The position numbers and the translations under genes were made by a program. Under the pieces are notes generated by a model. That model worked only from the letters and a program-made list of their open reading frames with translations. It ran no database searches and was not told the DNA's origin. This document shows, piece after piece, positions 15,681-23,234 of a stretch of 52,608 bases of DNA (the first letter of the stretch is position 1; the number at the start of each line of letters is the position of its first letter). The stretch comes from BS750m-G77 sp043797735 (GTDB lineage: Bacteria; Omnitrophota; Gorgyraeia; Gygaellales; Profunditerraquicolaceae): positions 1 through 52,608 of the forward strand of contig JAZDPH010000045.1 of assembly GCA_043797735.1 (NCBI GenBank), read 5' to 3'.

Positions 15681-16471
15681 AGCGCTGCCTCATTCATACT
15701 GCCGGTACGGTAACCCTCTAAATCTAAGGTTATATAATTATATCCTAATTCTTTTAATTTGTCGATTATTTGATTGCGCCTGTTTATAAAAGACGGCATA
15801 TCTCCTTTTAACACCTCTATCCGGCAATAATTATCATAATCCCTGACCCTTACCTGCCTAAATCCCATTTTTTTTATAAAACTCTCTGCCCTGTTGATAC
15901 GGTTTAATAACGAAGAAGAGATTTTTCTGCCATAGGGAACCCGCGAAGCCAGGCAGGCCAGCTCCGGCTTATCCCAGGTTTCTAACCCTGCACTCTTACT
16001 CAAGACACGGATCTCCTCTTTGGTCAGGCCTGCCTCTGCCAGCGGCGAACGAACCTTAAGCCTTTCTTTGGCTATATGCCCTGGCCTGAAATCAGCGTTG
16101 TCGGAAACATTGCTGCCATCCGCCACAAAATTAAGATTAAGGCGGGCGGCAGTTTTTTTCAGCCTGCTAAAAAGTTCCTCCTTGCAGAAGTAACAACGTT
16201 TAGGCGGATTAGAAAAGAACCTCTTGTCTTTTAGTTCGTGAGTCTTAATTATCTTATGCCTTGCCCCTAAACGGCCGGCCATGGATTTAGCAAATAGTAA
16301 TTCTTCCCCGGGGCAGGTAGCCGAATCTGCGGTCACCGCAAGAATTTTTTCTCTCGGTAAAACATCCAGGGCCGCCTTTAAAAGAAAAGTGCTGTCTGCT
16401 CCTCCGGAATAAGCAATCAAAACCGAATTCATCTTTTTCAGAATATTTTTTAACTTATTATATTTACTCAT
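15677..16471 (-). CDS. larE: LarE-like ATP-dependent sacrificial sulfur transferase
   Basis: 264 aa. The PP-loop AYSGGADSTFLLKAAL is near residue 20; PPKRCYFCKEELF near 88 and the LarE signature PELACLASRVPYG near 176 contain the conserved cysteine that donates or carries sulfur. Known LarE enzymes build the thiocarboxylates of the nickel-pincer cofactor of lactate racemase. No larA, larB or larC is in the window, so here the protein may serve other sulfur insertion in the sulfur-assimilation operon. It overlaps nifS by 4 nt. Confidence 0.88.
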   Translation of the reverse strand: MSKYNKLKNILKKMNSVLIAYSGGADSTFLLKAALDVLPREKILAVTADSATCPGEELLFAKSMAGRLGARHKIIKTHELKDKRFFSNPPKRCYFCKEELFSRLKKTAARLNLNFVADGSNVSDNADFRPGHIAKERLKVRSPLAEAGLTKEEIRVLSKSAGLETWDKPELACLASRVPYGRKISSSLLNRINRAESFIKKMGFRQVRVRDYDNYCRIEVLKGDMPSFINRRNQIIDKLKELGYNYITLDLEGYRTGSMNEAAL

Positions 16472-16521
16472 CTTAATTATCTGCGTAAATGCGCGTGCTT
16501 ATCTAGCGGATATCTGCGTCA

Positions 16522-16929
16522 TTAGAAATGCACTTCCATGGCACGGGTGGGACAGATTTTAACGCAGAGTTCGCAGGCGATACATTTATTGTTATCAAAA
16601 TGGACCTTACGCGTCTTATGGTCGACTATCAGGGCCTGCGTAGGACAAATGGGGACACATACGCCGCAATCAGTGCACTTATTATCGTCGCGCGTTACAT
16701 CCTGGCTTAAAGGCTGGATTTTTACTCCGCAGGAATCAAGGTATTCAATGCCTTTATTGAAATTTTCTCTTTTCCCGGATAACTCCAGAACCATCAAGCC
16801 CTCCTCCTGCGGCGTGACATTAGCCTTTAGGATATTAAACTTCAAATCAAAGTCCTTAACCAGTTTATAAACAATCGGCTGATCCACCATCCGGCGGGGA
16901 AAATGTAAGACAATCTTTTTGGAAGTCAT
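16522..16929 (-). CDS. NIL-domain ferredoxin, homocysteine biosynthesis partner
   Basis: 135 aa. An N-terminal NIL domain (about residues 1-75) is fused to a 2[4Fe-4S] ferredoxin (CTDCGVCVPICP and CIACELCVKICP). It overlaps the upstream DUF39 gene by 4 nt. In methanogens and sulfur-reducing anaerobes this pair is needed to make homocysteine from aspartate semialdehyde and sulfide; the ferredoxin is thought to supply electrons. The pairing and the sulfur-operon context make that role likely. Confidence 0.88.
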   Translation of the reverse strand: MTSKKIVLHFPRRMVDQPIVYKLVKDFDLKFNILKANVTPQEEGLMVLELSGKRENFNKGIEYLDSCGVKIQPLSQDVTRDDNKCTDCGVCVPICPTQALIVDHKTRKVHFDNNKCIACELCVKICPTRAMEVHF

Positions 16930-18137
16930 TCTGCCTCCGTAATGGGTCTTTCCTTAAGCGGCCTGAAAGCATATCCCGACTCAACGCCGGGCAAAGAGGC
17001 CACCGGTTCACTCAAGCAGAAATCTCCTTTTTTAATCCAGGCTTTTAGCTCCTCGGCAATTTCGCGCGCCTTGGAATAACTGGATAAGTTGCCCGTGGGA
17101 ACCTGCCTGCCGCCAACGGCAATCTTGCCGGATTTTAACTGGGTATAGTTAACCTCGCCTAAAGAACCGCCCGCTCCTTGAGGATAACTGGAGCTATAAT
17201 CAACAATCTGAGTATATATCTGGTCGTCGGAGGCGGCGGCGAACTTAATTGTTTCTTCATTTAATACGGGTATAGGAACGCCGATGCCGACAATTAAGCT
17301 TACGCCGTAGCCGAACATGCTGGTACCCACCAGCCACTGCGGCTTCATCTGTTTTAGGTCCCCGATTACGGCAATCGTGCCTGCGGGGGATTTTGGCGTG
17401 CCGTTTTCGCTCCTGGGGGCGCCGGGATTGTGCTGGGTGCCCTGCCAGGCAACGTAACCAATGCCGCCCCCTAAGAATATCCTTGTGCCGATGCCGATTG
17501 TCCTATAGTAGGGATCCTTTAAAAGCGGAGAAAGCTGCCCGGCAGAACAATAGTTGGCATTACCCAGGTTGGGCTTTAAGGTGCCCATATAGGTATGGAT
17601 AATCTTATCCGATAAATTTACCGCAACATTATAATTCTGATAACAATTACGCATATTAAATAATACCGCTTCATTCAGGTCTTTTATGTTAATGAAGGTC
17701 TCCAGCCTCCTGCGCGGATAACAGTCCGTGCCGTAGGCTGCAGCCAGCAGGCGGATATCCCTGCCGGCTACTATATCGTTTATTACATGGCCCCCGCCGT
17801 ATTTAAACTCCCCCGGATAAACTTTATTACGCGGGTCATCATCCGGCAAGGCGGCTGCTCCCAGGCAAATATCCATCGCGGCAAAACCGGTATAAGCCGG
17901 AACATCATTAAGGGTACAGGCGCCGCCGCCTAATTTTATCTTTGGCTTGGAATGGCCGATATTAAAATAGACGGAGGATGAACACATTGGGCCGAAGGTG
18001 CCGGTAGTAACCACATCCACCTCTTCGGCGGCCTTTTTGGCGCCCTTTTTAGCTACTAAATCGATAACTTCCTCAACGGTTACCGCAACAACTTCGCCTT
18101 TTTTAATCTTGTCATTTATCTCTTTTATGCTCCTCAT
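16926..18137 (-). CDS. Homocysteine biosynthesis protein, DUF39/HcyBio family
   Basis: 403 aa from ATG 18137, preferred over 18155 because AGGAGG (18152-18147) is spaced 9 nt from it. Recognised by VVTTGTFGPMCSSSVYFNIGHS near the N-terminus, LGGGACTLNDVPAYTGFAAMD, and GGGIGYVAWQGTQHNPG in the middle. Members convert aspartate semialdehyde to homocysteine with sulfide in organisms lacking O-acylhomoserine routes. With its NIL-ferredoxin partner overlapping downstream and cysK upstream, the operon can assimilate sulfide into both homocysteine and cysteine. Confidence 0.9.
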   Translation of the reverse strand: MRSIKEINDKIKKGEVVAVTVEEVIDLVAKKGAKKAAEEVDVVTTGTFGPMCSSSVYFNIGHSKPKIKLGGGACTLNDVPAYTGFAAMDICLGAAALPDDDPRNKVYPGEFKYGGGHVINDIVAGRDIRLLAAAYGTDCYPRRRLETFINIKDLNEAVLFNMRNCYQNYNVAVNLSDKIIHTYMGTLKPNLGNANYCSAGQLSPLLKDPYYRTIGIGTRIFLGGGIGYVAWQGTQHNPGAPRSENGTPKSPAGTIAVIGDLKQMKPQWLVGTSMFGYGVSLIVGIGVPIPVLNEETIKFAAASDDQIYTQIVDYSSSYPQGAGGSLGEVNYTQLKSGKIAVGGRQVPTGNLSSYSKAREIAEELKAWIKKGDFCLSEPVASLPGVESGYAFRPLKERPITEAE

Positions 18138-18158
18138 TGCCCCATACCTCCTCATAAG

Positions 18159-18380
18159 TTATAGCGCAATAATCTCTTTTATCTCAGGGACTTCTTCTTT
18201 TAAAACCCTCTCCACCCCCATCTTTAAGGTCATCGAACTCATCGGACAGCAACCGCAGGCGCCGGTGAGTTTTAATTTCACCACGCCGTCGTCACTGACA
18301 TCCACCAGTTCAATATTGCCGCCGTCAGCCATAAGCATAGGGCGGACTTTATCTAATGCTTTCTCAACTTTTTCCCTCAT
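18159..18380 (-). CDS. NifU-like C-terminal scaffold protein
   Basis: 73 aa. It starts MREKVEKALDKVRPMLMADGGNIELVDV and holds the cluster-binding cysteines in GACGCCPMSSMT. This is the NifU C-terminal/Nfu domain, which assembles or carries [4Fe-4S] clusters. GGGG lies upstream of the ATG. It is placed between cysK and the homocysteine genes in the Rrf2-headed operon, next to the desulfurase-encoding nifS. Confidence 0.94.
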   Translation of the reverse strand: MREKVEKALDKVRPMLMADGGNIELVDVSDDGVVKLKLTGACGCCPMSSMTLKMGVERVLKEEVPEIKEIIAL

Positions 18381-18458
18381 CTTAAAACCCCTTTCTAAAC
18401 ATTATTACTGAATAATTGAGCAGTATGCATAATCCACGTATGGTCATTGACGAGGGAA

Positions 18459-19391
18459 TTATGCACACCCCTCGAATAATTCGGTGCTTAAATATCTCTC
18501 TCCGGTGTCCGGCAATATCACCACAATTAATTTGCCTTTGTTTTCCTTCTTTTCTGCGGCCTTCAAAGCCGCCCAGACCGCCGCTCCGGAAGAAATGCCG
18601 GCCAGAATTCCTTCTTCCTTGGTTAATCTTCTGGCTGTGGCAATAGCGTCTTCATTAGAAACCTGTACCACTTCATCTATAATGCCTCTATTCAGGATCT
18701 CGGGGATAAACCCGGCGCCGATACCCTGAATTTTATGCACACCGGCCTTACCGCCGGACAATACCGGGGAATCCTTTGGCTCCACTGCTATGGATCTGAA
18801 GGAAGGCTTCTTTTTCTTAATCGCTTCGCTTATGCCGGTTATTGTGCCGCCGGTGCCTACCCCCGCCACTAAAATATCAACCTTCCCGTCGGTATCATCC
18901 CAGATCTCTTTAGCGGTAGTGCGGCGATGAATTTCGGGATTAGCGGCATTCCTAAACTGCTGCGGCATAAAATAGCGGCCGCTGCTTTTAGATAATTCTT
19001 GCGCCTTCCTGACTGCTCCGGACATACCCTCCGCACCGGGAGTAAGTATTATTTCCGCCCCAAAGGCACCTAACAACTTGCGCCGCTCAAGGCTCATTGT
19101 GTCGGGCATGGTTAAGACTAATCTATACCCCCTGACTGCGCAGACAAAAGCAAGGCCAATCCCCGTATTTCCCGAAGTCGGCTCAACGATTATGGTATCC
19201 TTGGTAATCTTTCCCTCTCTTTCGGCCTGCTCAATCATATTCAAGCCTATTCTATCCTTAACCGAACCGCAGGGATTAAAATACTCCAATTTTACCACCA
19301 GCTCAGCATGGACGCCTTTGCTAATCTTATTTAACCTCAACAAAGGAGTATTGCCGATTAATTGCGTAATATCCCCGGCGATTTTTGCCAT
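18459..19391 (-). CDS. cysK: Cysteine synthase
   Basis: 310 aa, full length. PLP lysine in NPCGSVKDRIGLNM near residue 43, TSGNTGIGLAFV near 69, and GTGGTITGISEAIKK near 175 define O-acetylserine sulfhydrylase. It makes cysteine from O-acetylserine and sulfide in the cytoplasm. AAGGAG precedes the ATG by 9 nt; the gene follows the Rrf2 regulator by 18 nt. The 78-nt gap downstream contains TGCATAAT...ATTATGCA arms but no gene. Confidence 0.96.
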   Translation of the reverse strand: MAKIAGDITQLIGNTPLLRLNKISKGVHAELVVKLEYFNPCGSVKDRIGLNMIEQAEREGKITKDTIIVEPTSGNTGIGLAFVCAVRGYRLVLTMPDTMSLERRKLLGAFGAEIILTPGAEGMSGAVRKAQELSKSSGRYFMPQQFRNAANPEIHRRTTAKEIWDDTDGKVDILVAGVGTGGTITGISEAIKKKKPSFRSIAVEPKDSPVLSGGKAGVHKIQGIGAGFIPEILNRGIIDEVVQVSNEDAIATARRLTKEEGILAGISSGAAVWAALKAAEKKENKGKLIVVILPDTGERYLSTELFEGCA

Positions 19392-19409
19392 AGGTTGATT
19401 CTCCTTAAA

Positions 19410-19850
19410 TTAAATCTGGTATACAAATGCGGCGCCTGAATCATTTGTTTTCTTAAGCAACTCTTCAAAATTAATATTATCAACAATCTCGGAAGTTGCC
19501 TTGTTAATCTGCTGCCATATCCCCCTGAAAACACAATTATATATATTGATACAGCTGCGATATTTCTTATCCACGCAGGCAATGCATTCTATGGGCCCGT
19601 CAATAAAACGGATAACCTCCCCTAATTTTATCTTAGAGGGCTCCTTTGCCAAAAGATAACCGCCGACTTTCCCGCGCCTGCTTTCTACAAATCCCCCTCG
19701 TTTTAAGTCCAAGAGTATCTGCTCCAGGAATTTAATCGGGATATCCGCCCGCCTGGCTAAATCATGGATGGTAACCGGGCTGTTGCCGTAATGCAAGGCC
19801 AACTCCAGGATTGTTTTTAAGGCGTAATCTCCTTTGTATGTTATTCTCAT
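19410..19850 (-). CDS. Rrf2-family transcriptional regulator with Fe-S type cysteines
   Basis: 146 aa. Winged helix with MRITYKGDYALKTILELAL, HDLARRADIPIKFLEQIL and RGGFVESRRGKVGGYLLA. Four cysteines at about 89, 92, 100 and 106 could ligate an Fe-S cluster, as in IscR-type sensors, although the spacing differs from the IscR pattern. It is the first gene of the sulfur operon; an inverted repeat overlapping its own -10 box (19868-19886) suggests autoregulation by Fe-S or cysteine/sulfide status. Confidence 0.93.
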   Translation of the reverse strand: MRITYKGDYALKTILELALHYGNSPVTIHDLARRADIPIKFLEQILLDLKRGGFVESRRGKVGGYLLAKEPSKIKLGEVIRFIDGPIECIACVDKKYRSCINIYNCVFRGIWQQINKATSEIVDNINFEELLKKTNDSGAAFVYQI

Positions 19851-19867
19851 AGCGCTTTCTCTACAAT

Positions 19868-19886
19868 CTCTATCATATTAGTAGAG
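19868..19886. promoter_or_regulatory. Candidate Rrf2 operator
   Basis: CTCTA-N9-TAGAG inverted repeat located just downstream of and touching the -10 hexamer of the Rrf2 promoter. Location fits a repressor site; assignment to the neighbouring Rrf2 protein is inference. Confidence 0.45.
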
Positions 19887-19912
19887 TATACACCATAAAT
19901 AAGAACTGTCAA
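19885..19912 (-). promoter_or_regulatory. Promoter of the Rrf2-cysK sulfur operon
   Basis: TTGACA (19912-19907) and TATACT (19890-19885), 16-nt spacer, minus strand. It has the same box sequences and spacing as the cspA promoter. Confidence 0.8.
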
Positions 19913-19920
19913 GGATTTGT

Positions 19921-20002
19921 ACACGAATTCACGCGAATAGAAACTGAATTATCACGAATTGAATTCGTGATAATTCGAGAAGAATTCGTGTATATTCGTG
20001 TT
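19921..20002. repeat. ATTCGTG palindromic repeat cluster
   Basis: Several copies of CACGAATT / AATTCGTG in both orientations, including a perfect CACGAATTGAATTCGTG palindrome. It fills the gap between the rubrerythrin-like gene and the Rrf2 promoter and touches the stop codon of the former. A shorter relative lies at 9781-9806. Confidence 0.75.
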
Positions 20003-20477
20003 ATGCCTTGCCTCTTAAATCAGAGAGCATCTCCAGGTGTTTTTGTTCCTGGGCGACAACCCCATCCACTATCTTCTGGCCATAGGCAGGGACAACCTTT
20101 TTTATATTTTGGTAGAAATCAATGGAATCCTTTTCAAAACCAATGCCCATATCCAGGGCCTGGGCATCGCTTTTGACTATCTCTGCGATTCGGCGGCCTT
20201 CATCTTTTTTGGTGAAGATATATTTATCCGCCAGCGTCTTCATATAGGCAAAATATTCTCCCGGATAGGCCTCGGGGGGCTGGTATTTTTCTACGGAATC
20301 AAGAATCTTCTGGAAGGCAAAGATATGCTTTCCTTCCTCTTGCGCCAGAAAGGCAAATATACTTTGCGCCTTTGGGTTCTTTGATTTTCCTGCCAAGGCA
20401 TTGTAAAAATCCCTGCCGTTGTTTTCAATCTGAATTCCCAACTCTACTATCTCACTGCCGGAAAATATATTGGCCAT
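20001..20477 (-). CDS. Rubrerythrin-like diiron ferritin-fold protein
   Basis: 158 aa four-helix protein with the diiron ligand pattern ENNGRDFY...EEGKHI in the first half and FEKDSIDFYQNI...EQKHLEML in the second. It lacks the C-terminal rubredoxin domain of classical rubrerythrin, so an external rubredoxin such as that at 21703-21864 would be the donor. A role in peroxide reduction is likely from family and context. AAGGAT precedes the ATG. It is the last gene of the oxygen-defence cluster. Confidence 0.9.
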   Translation of the reverse strand: MANIFSGSEIVELGIQIENNGRDFYNALAGKSKNPKAQSIFAFLAQEEGKHIFAFQKILDSVEKYQPPEAYPGEYFAYMKTLADKYIFTKKDEGRRIAEIVKSDAQALDMGIGFEKDSIDFYQNIKKVVPAYGQKIVDGVVAQEQKHLEMLSDLRGKA

Positions 20478-20495
20478 AATCCTTGTCTTCCTTTC

Positions 20496-21689
20496 TTATT
20501 TACCTTTAATAATATTGGCGAAAGCACTGCCGAATTCGTAACAGGCCTTAATCTCTTTTGCGTCCGGCTGGTATTTAAAAGAGGGCCCGCCGGAGGCGAT
20601 ATCTATTCCTGCCTCCTTCAAAACAGTTTCCATCTCCTGCGTCGCCCCGCCTGTCCAGCCGTAGGAACCGAAAGCGGCTGCAATCCTGTTCCTGGCTTTT
20701 AGCCCCCTTACAAGCTCCAGGAATCCGGCCATAGCCGGCAGCATATCGTTGTCATGAGTGGAGGAACCGAATAAAAACCCTTTAGCATCGAGCATCTCCT
20801 TGATAATTTCCGTCCGGTCGGTTACCGCCACGTTGAATATCTTAACGATAACCCCGCTCTCTGCGATCCCGTCGGCAATGTACCTGGCCATCTTCCCGGT
20901 TGCCCCCCACATCGTCTCATACACAATGATGACTTTTGATTTAACCTCATTTTTAGCCCATGAAATATAGGCATTAATAATCTTTGCCGGGTCCTTGCGC
21001 CAGATAGCGCCGTGACTGGGGGCAATCATTTTTATGGCAAGATTCATCTTCTGGATCTCCTCTATCTTCTTCAGGATTACCGAGCCCAGGGGCCAGAGGA
21101 TATTAGCATAATATTTAGCCGCCTCATCCATCAGCGCGCACTGATCAACCTCATCGTCAAACCTTTCGCTTGTGGCATAATGCTGGCCAAAGGCGTCGTT
21201 AGGCATAAGCAGCTCTTCTTGGGGGCAATAGGTAAAGATGCTGTCCGGCCAATGAATCATCGGCGCTTCGATAAACTCCAGCGTTCTTTTGCCTAACTTC
21301 AACTGGCCGCCCGTTTTTATCACCTGAAAATCCCAGTCTCCATAATAATTTTTATATAACCCTTCCTTGCACTTGGCGCTGCCATAAACCTTTGCTTTCG
21401 GGCAAAGCCTGGTTAGCGCCGGCAATGCCCCCGAATGGTCGGTCTCGACGTGGTTGGCGATGATGTAATCTATTTTTTCAAGAGGGATCAGCTGTTTTAT
21501 ATTTTCAATCAATTCCTGCGAAAAAGAACCCAGGACAGTATCCACCAAAGCAACCTTTTCATCCAAAATAAGGTAAGCGTTATAGGTTGTGCCCCTGTTG
21601 GTAGTATAAGTATGGCCGTGGAAGTTGCGCACATCCCAGTCAACCACCCCCACCGAATAGATATCCGGCAATATCTTCAAAACTGCCAT
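20496..21689 (-). CDS. Flavodiiron protein (FprA-type A flavoprotein)
   Basis: 397 aa. A metallo-beta-lactamase-like diiron domain (HVETDHSGALP near residue 80, later HWPDSIFTY and PSHGAIW) is followed by a flavodoxin domain (YETMWGATGKMARYIADG near residue 255). It reduces O2 to water (or NO to N2O) with electrons from rubredoxin, which is encoded 13 nt upstream. GGGGG precedes the ATG. Confidence 0.95.
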   Translation of the reverse strand: MAVLKILPDIYSVGVVDWDVRNFHGHTYTTNRGTTYNAYLILDEKVALVDTVLGSFSQELIENIKQLIPLEKIDYIIANHVETDHSGALPALTRLCPKAKVYGSAKCKEGLYKNYYGDWDFQVIKTGGQLKLGKRTLEFIEAPMIHWPDSIFTYCPQEELLMPNDAFGQHYATSERFDDEVDQCALMDEAAKYYANILWPLGSVILKKIEEIQKMNLAIKMIAPSHGAIWRKDPAKIINAYISWAKNEVKSKVIIVYETMWGATGKMARYIADGIAESGVIVKIFNVAVTDRTEIIKEMLDAKGFLFGSSTHDNDMLPAMAGFLELVRGLKARNRIAAAFGSYGWTGGATQEMETVLKEAGIDIASGGPSFKYQPDAKEIKACYEFGSAFANIIKGK

Positions 21690-21702
21690 TTGAGCCCCCT
21701 TT

Positions 21703-21864
21703 TTACCCTATCAATTCAAACTGATCCTTGCCCACTCCGCACTCCGGGCAAATCCAGTCATCCGGTAAATCTTCGAATTTTGTCCCCGCCGGATGCCCAT
21801 GGCCCGGGTCCCCTGCGGCAGGGTCATAAACATACCCGCAGACTATACACTTGTATTTTGCCAT
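21703..21864 (-). CDS. Rubredoxin
   Basis: 53 aa. MAKYKCIVCGYVYDPAAGDP with CxxCG and a second CPECG pair near residues 39-42 give the four-cysteine FeS4 site. It is the electron carrier for the flavodiiron protein and for the superoxide reductase genes on either side. The sequence between the pairs (EDLPDDW) is typical. Stop is TAA at 21703-21705. Confidence 0.96.
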   Translation of the reverse strand: MAKYKCIVCGYVYDPAAGDPGHGHPAGTKFEDLPDDWICPECGVGKDQFELIG

Positions 21865-21888
21865 GCCCGCCTCCTTGTTATTATTTTA

Positions 21889-22284
21889 TTATTCCACCGT
21901 TAGTTCTTTTGCGCTCTGCCAGAGGCCGTGTATATTACAATACGCTATAGCGATAACCGTCCCGCTCTTGTCGGACCTGAAACTGCACGCTGCGGCCGGC
22001 TGGGTATAAACACTGCTAGTGTCCGCACCCTTGCCTGATGAGCCGTGTGCGCTGAATTCAAATCTGGCAACTTCATAAGGAAACTTTTCTCCTTGGGGCA
22101 GAAAATAAATACTCGCCCGCGCAATGTGGTGTGCGGTGGTATTAGGATGCGGGATTTCCTTGCCGATGGTTACCTTTATTGCGATAACCTCGCTTTTTTT
22201 TGTTTTATCCGAGGCTTCGATAACCGGAACATGCTTTTCGCTTTTTGAGTCTGCGCTCTGCAGCAACTCTATGCCTGATATCAT
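21889..22284 (-). CDS. Superoxide reductase (neelaredoxin/class II type)
   Basis: 131 aa from ATG 22284, preceded by AAGGGG; longer frames translate the preceding gene region. The iron-site ligands are visible: E16/H18 in EKHVP, H46 in PHP, H52/H53 in AHHI, and C116/H119 in YCNIHGLW. No N-terminal desulforedoxin domain is present, so it has only centre II. It reduces superoxide to peroxide using rubredoxin. Confidence 0.93.
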   Translation of the reverse strand: MISGIELLQSADSKSEKHVPVIEASDKTKKSEVIAIKVTIGKEIPHPNTTAHHIARASIYFLPQGEKFPYEVARFEFSAHGSSGKGADTSSVYTQPAAACSFRSDKSGTVIAIAYCNIHGLWQSAKELTVE

Positions 22285-22298
22285 ATTAATCCCCTTTC

Positions 22299-23009
22299 TT
22301 AATAGCCGATAAAGTTCTCTATCTTGAGAGATTCCTTGCTGCAGCCTAATTCCAGGCAAAGGTTATTCATCGCCCCCACCATTTTAGGCGGGCCGAAAAT
22401 AAACAAAACCCTCTCCTTCAGCCTCCAGCGCTCCTGCCCGAGTAAATCGGCGTTAATGCGGCCAAAGATATATGCCGCATCCTCCGGTTGGCGGTCGGTT
22501 ACGGTAAATATTATCTTTATATTTTTATTAATGCTGCGCCAGCTATCCAGCTCTTTCTTAAATGCGGCCTCCTCCGGGGTGCGGTTGGAGTAAAATAAAA
22601 CTACATCCGTATCGATCTTGCGCTCCATTATATACTCAATGATGGAGATAACCGGGGTGATGCCTATTCCGCCGATAAGAAAGCCTATTTCTTTATATTC
22701 GTCCTTAAAGACACAATTTCCCATCGGCGCCTCAAGCAATACCTCATCCCCGGGATTAAGCCCTTTTAACTTTTGGGAAAATTGGCTTTCGCTCAGCCTC
22801 TTGGTGACTTCAATGTATTCTTTGTGCGGGGAGGATGAAAAGGAAAGATATTTATTTAACTCTTTATTATTTGCCTCCTGCGGGTCAAAGATAACCTGCA
22901 AAAACTGCCCCGGCATAAAAACGACTTTCTCCGCCGGGACAAACCTAAAACTCTGCGTAGTCTCGGTCCTGACAATTTTTTCCTTTAATACTGCTCTTAT
23001 CTGTTTCAT
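22299..23009 (-). CDS. FAD/NAD(P)-binding ferredoxin reductase-like oxidoreductase
   Basis: 236 aa from ATG 23009 (a TTG three codons upstream is possible). The FAD domain has MPGQFLQVIFDP and YLSFSSSP; the nucleotide domain has FLIGGIGITPVISIIEY and ends FGPPKMVGAMNNLCLELG. There are no C-terminal 2Fe-2S cysteines, unlike the hydrogenase gamma-like protein at 2780-3598. Context suggests it reduces rubredoxin with NAD(P)H, feeding the superoxide reductase, flavodiiron protein and rubrerythrin-like protein. The partner assignment is inference. Confidence 0.85.
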   Translation of the reverse strand: MKQIRAVLKEKIVRTETTQSFRFVPAEKVVFMPGQFLQVIFDPQEANNKELNKYLSFSSSPHKEYIEVTKRLSESQFSQKLKGLNPGDEVLLEAPMGNCVFKDEYKEIGFLIGGIGITPVISIIEYIMERKIDTDVVLFYSNRTPEEAAFKKELDSWRSINKNIKIIFTVTDRQPEDAAYIFGRINADLLGQERWRLKERVLFIFGPPKMVGAMNNLCLELGCSKESLKIENFIGY

Positions 23010-23077
23010 CGCCGCCAACTTTTATTATTTATTCATTATTATATTATAAGTAAGAAGAAAACGAAAGGGTAGTTTTC

Positions 23078-23106
23078 CCGCCCCTTGCATAAACTAGGGG
23101 CGGGAT
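23078..23106. repeat. CCCGCCCC palindrome
   Basis: CCCGCCCC and GGGGCGGG arms around a 12-nt loop, between the small ORF and the reductase gene. Related in its arms to the TTCACCCCGCCC family but without the conserved outer ends; no U-run follows on the minus strand, so it is not a typical terminator. Confidence 0.6.
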
Positions 23107-23122
23107 CCCGCTTAGGATTAAG

Positions 23123-23218
23123 CTATTCCGGCGGGAAATGTCGTGCCCAGGACACGCTACTGCAGCCCTCTTTACAATGGGCCGCCGGCCTAAGCATATA
23201 CCTGATCGTTACATCCAT
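23123..23218 (-). CDS. Small ORF, 31 aa, unknown function
   Basis: Reads MDVTIRYMLRPAAHCKEG followed by a second cysteine, a W-A-R-H-F segment and a Pro-Pro-Glu end. A near-perfect GGAGG RBS lies 8 nt before the ATG and the ORF is in the same orientation as its neighbours, 16 nt after the permease gene. Two cysteines (HCKEGC) and two histidines could bind metal. No family is recognised. Placed at the head of the oxygen-defence genes, it could be a small redox or metal peptide, but that is speculation. Confidence 0.5.
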   Translation of the reverse strand: MDVTIRYMLRPAAHCKEGCSSVSWARHFPPE

Positions 23219-23234
23219 TCTTAACCTCCTTTCT

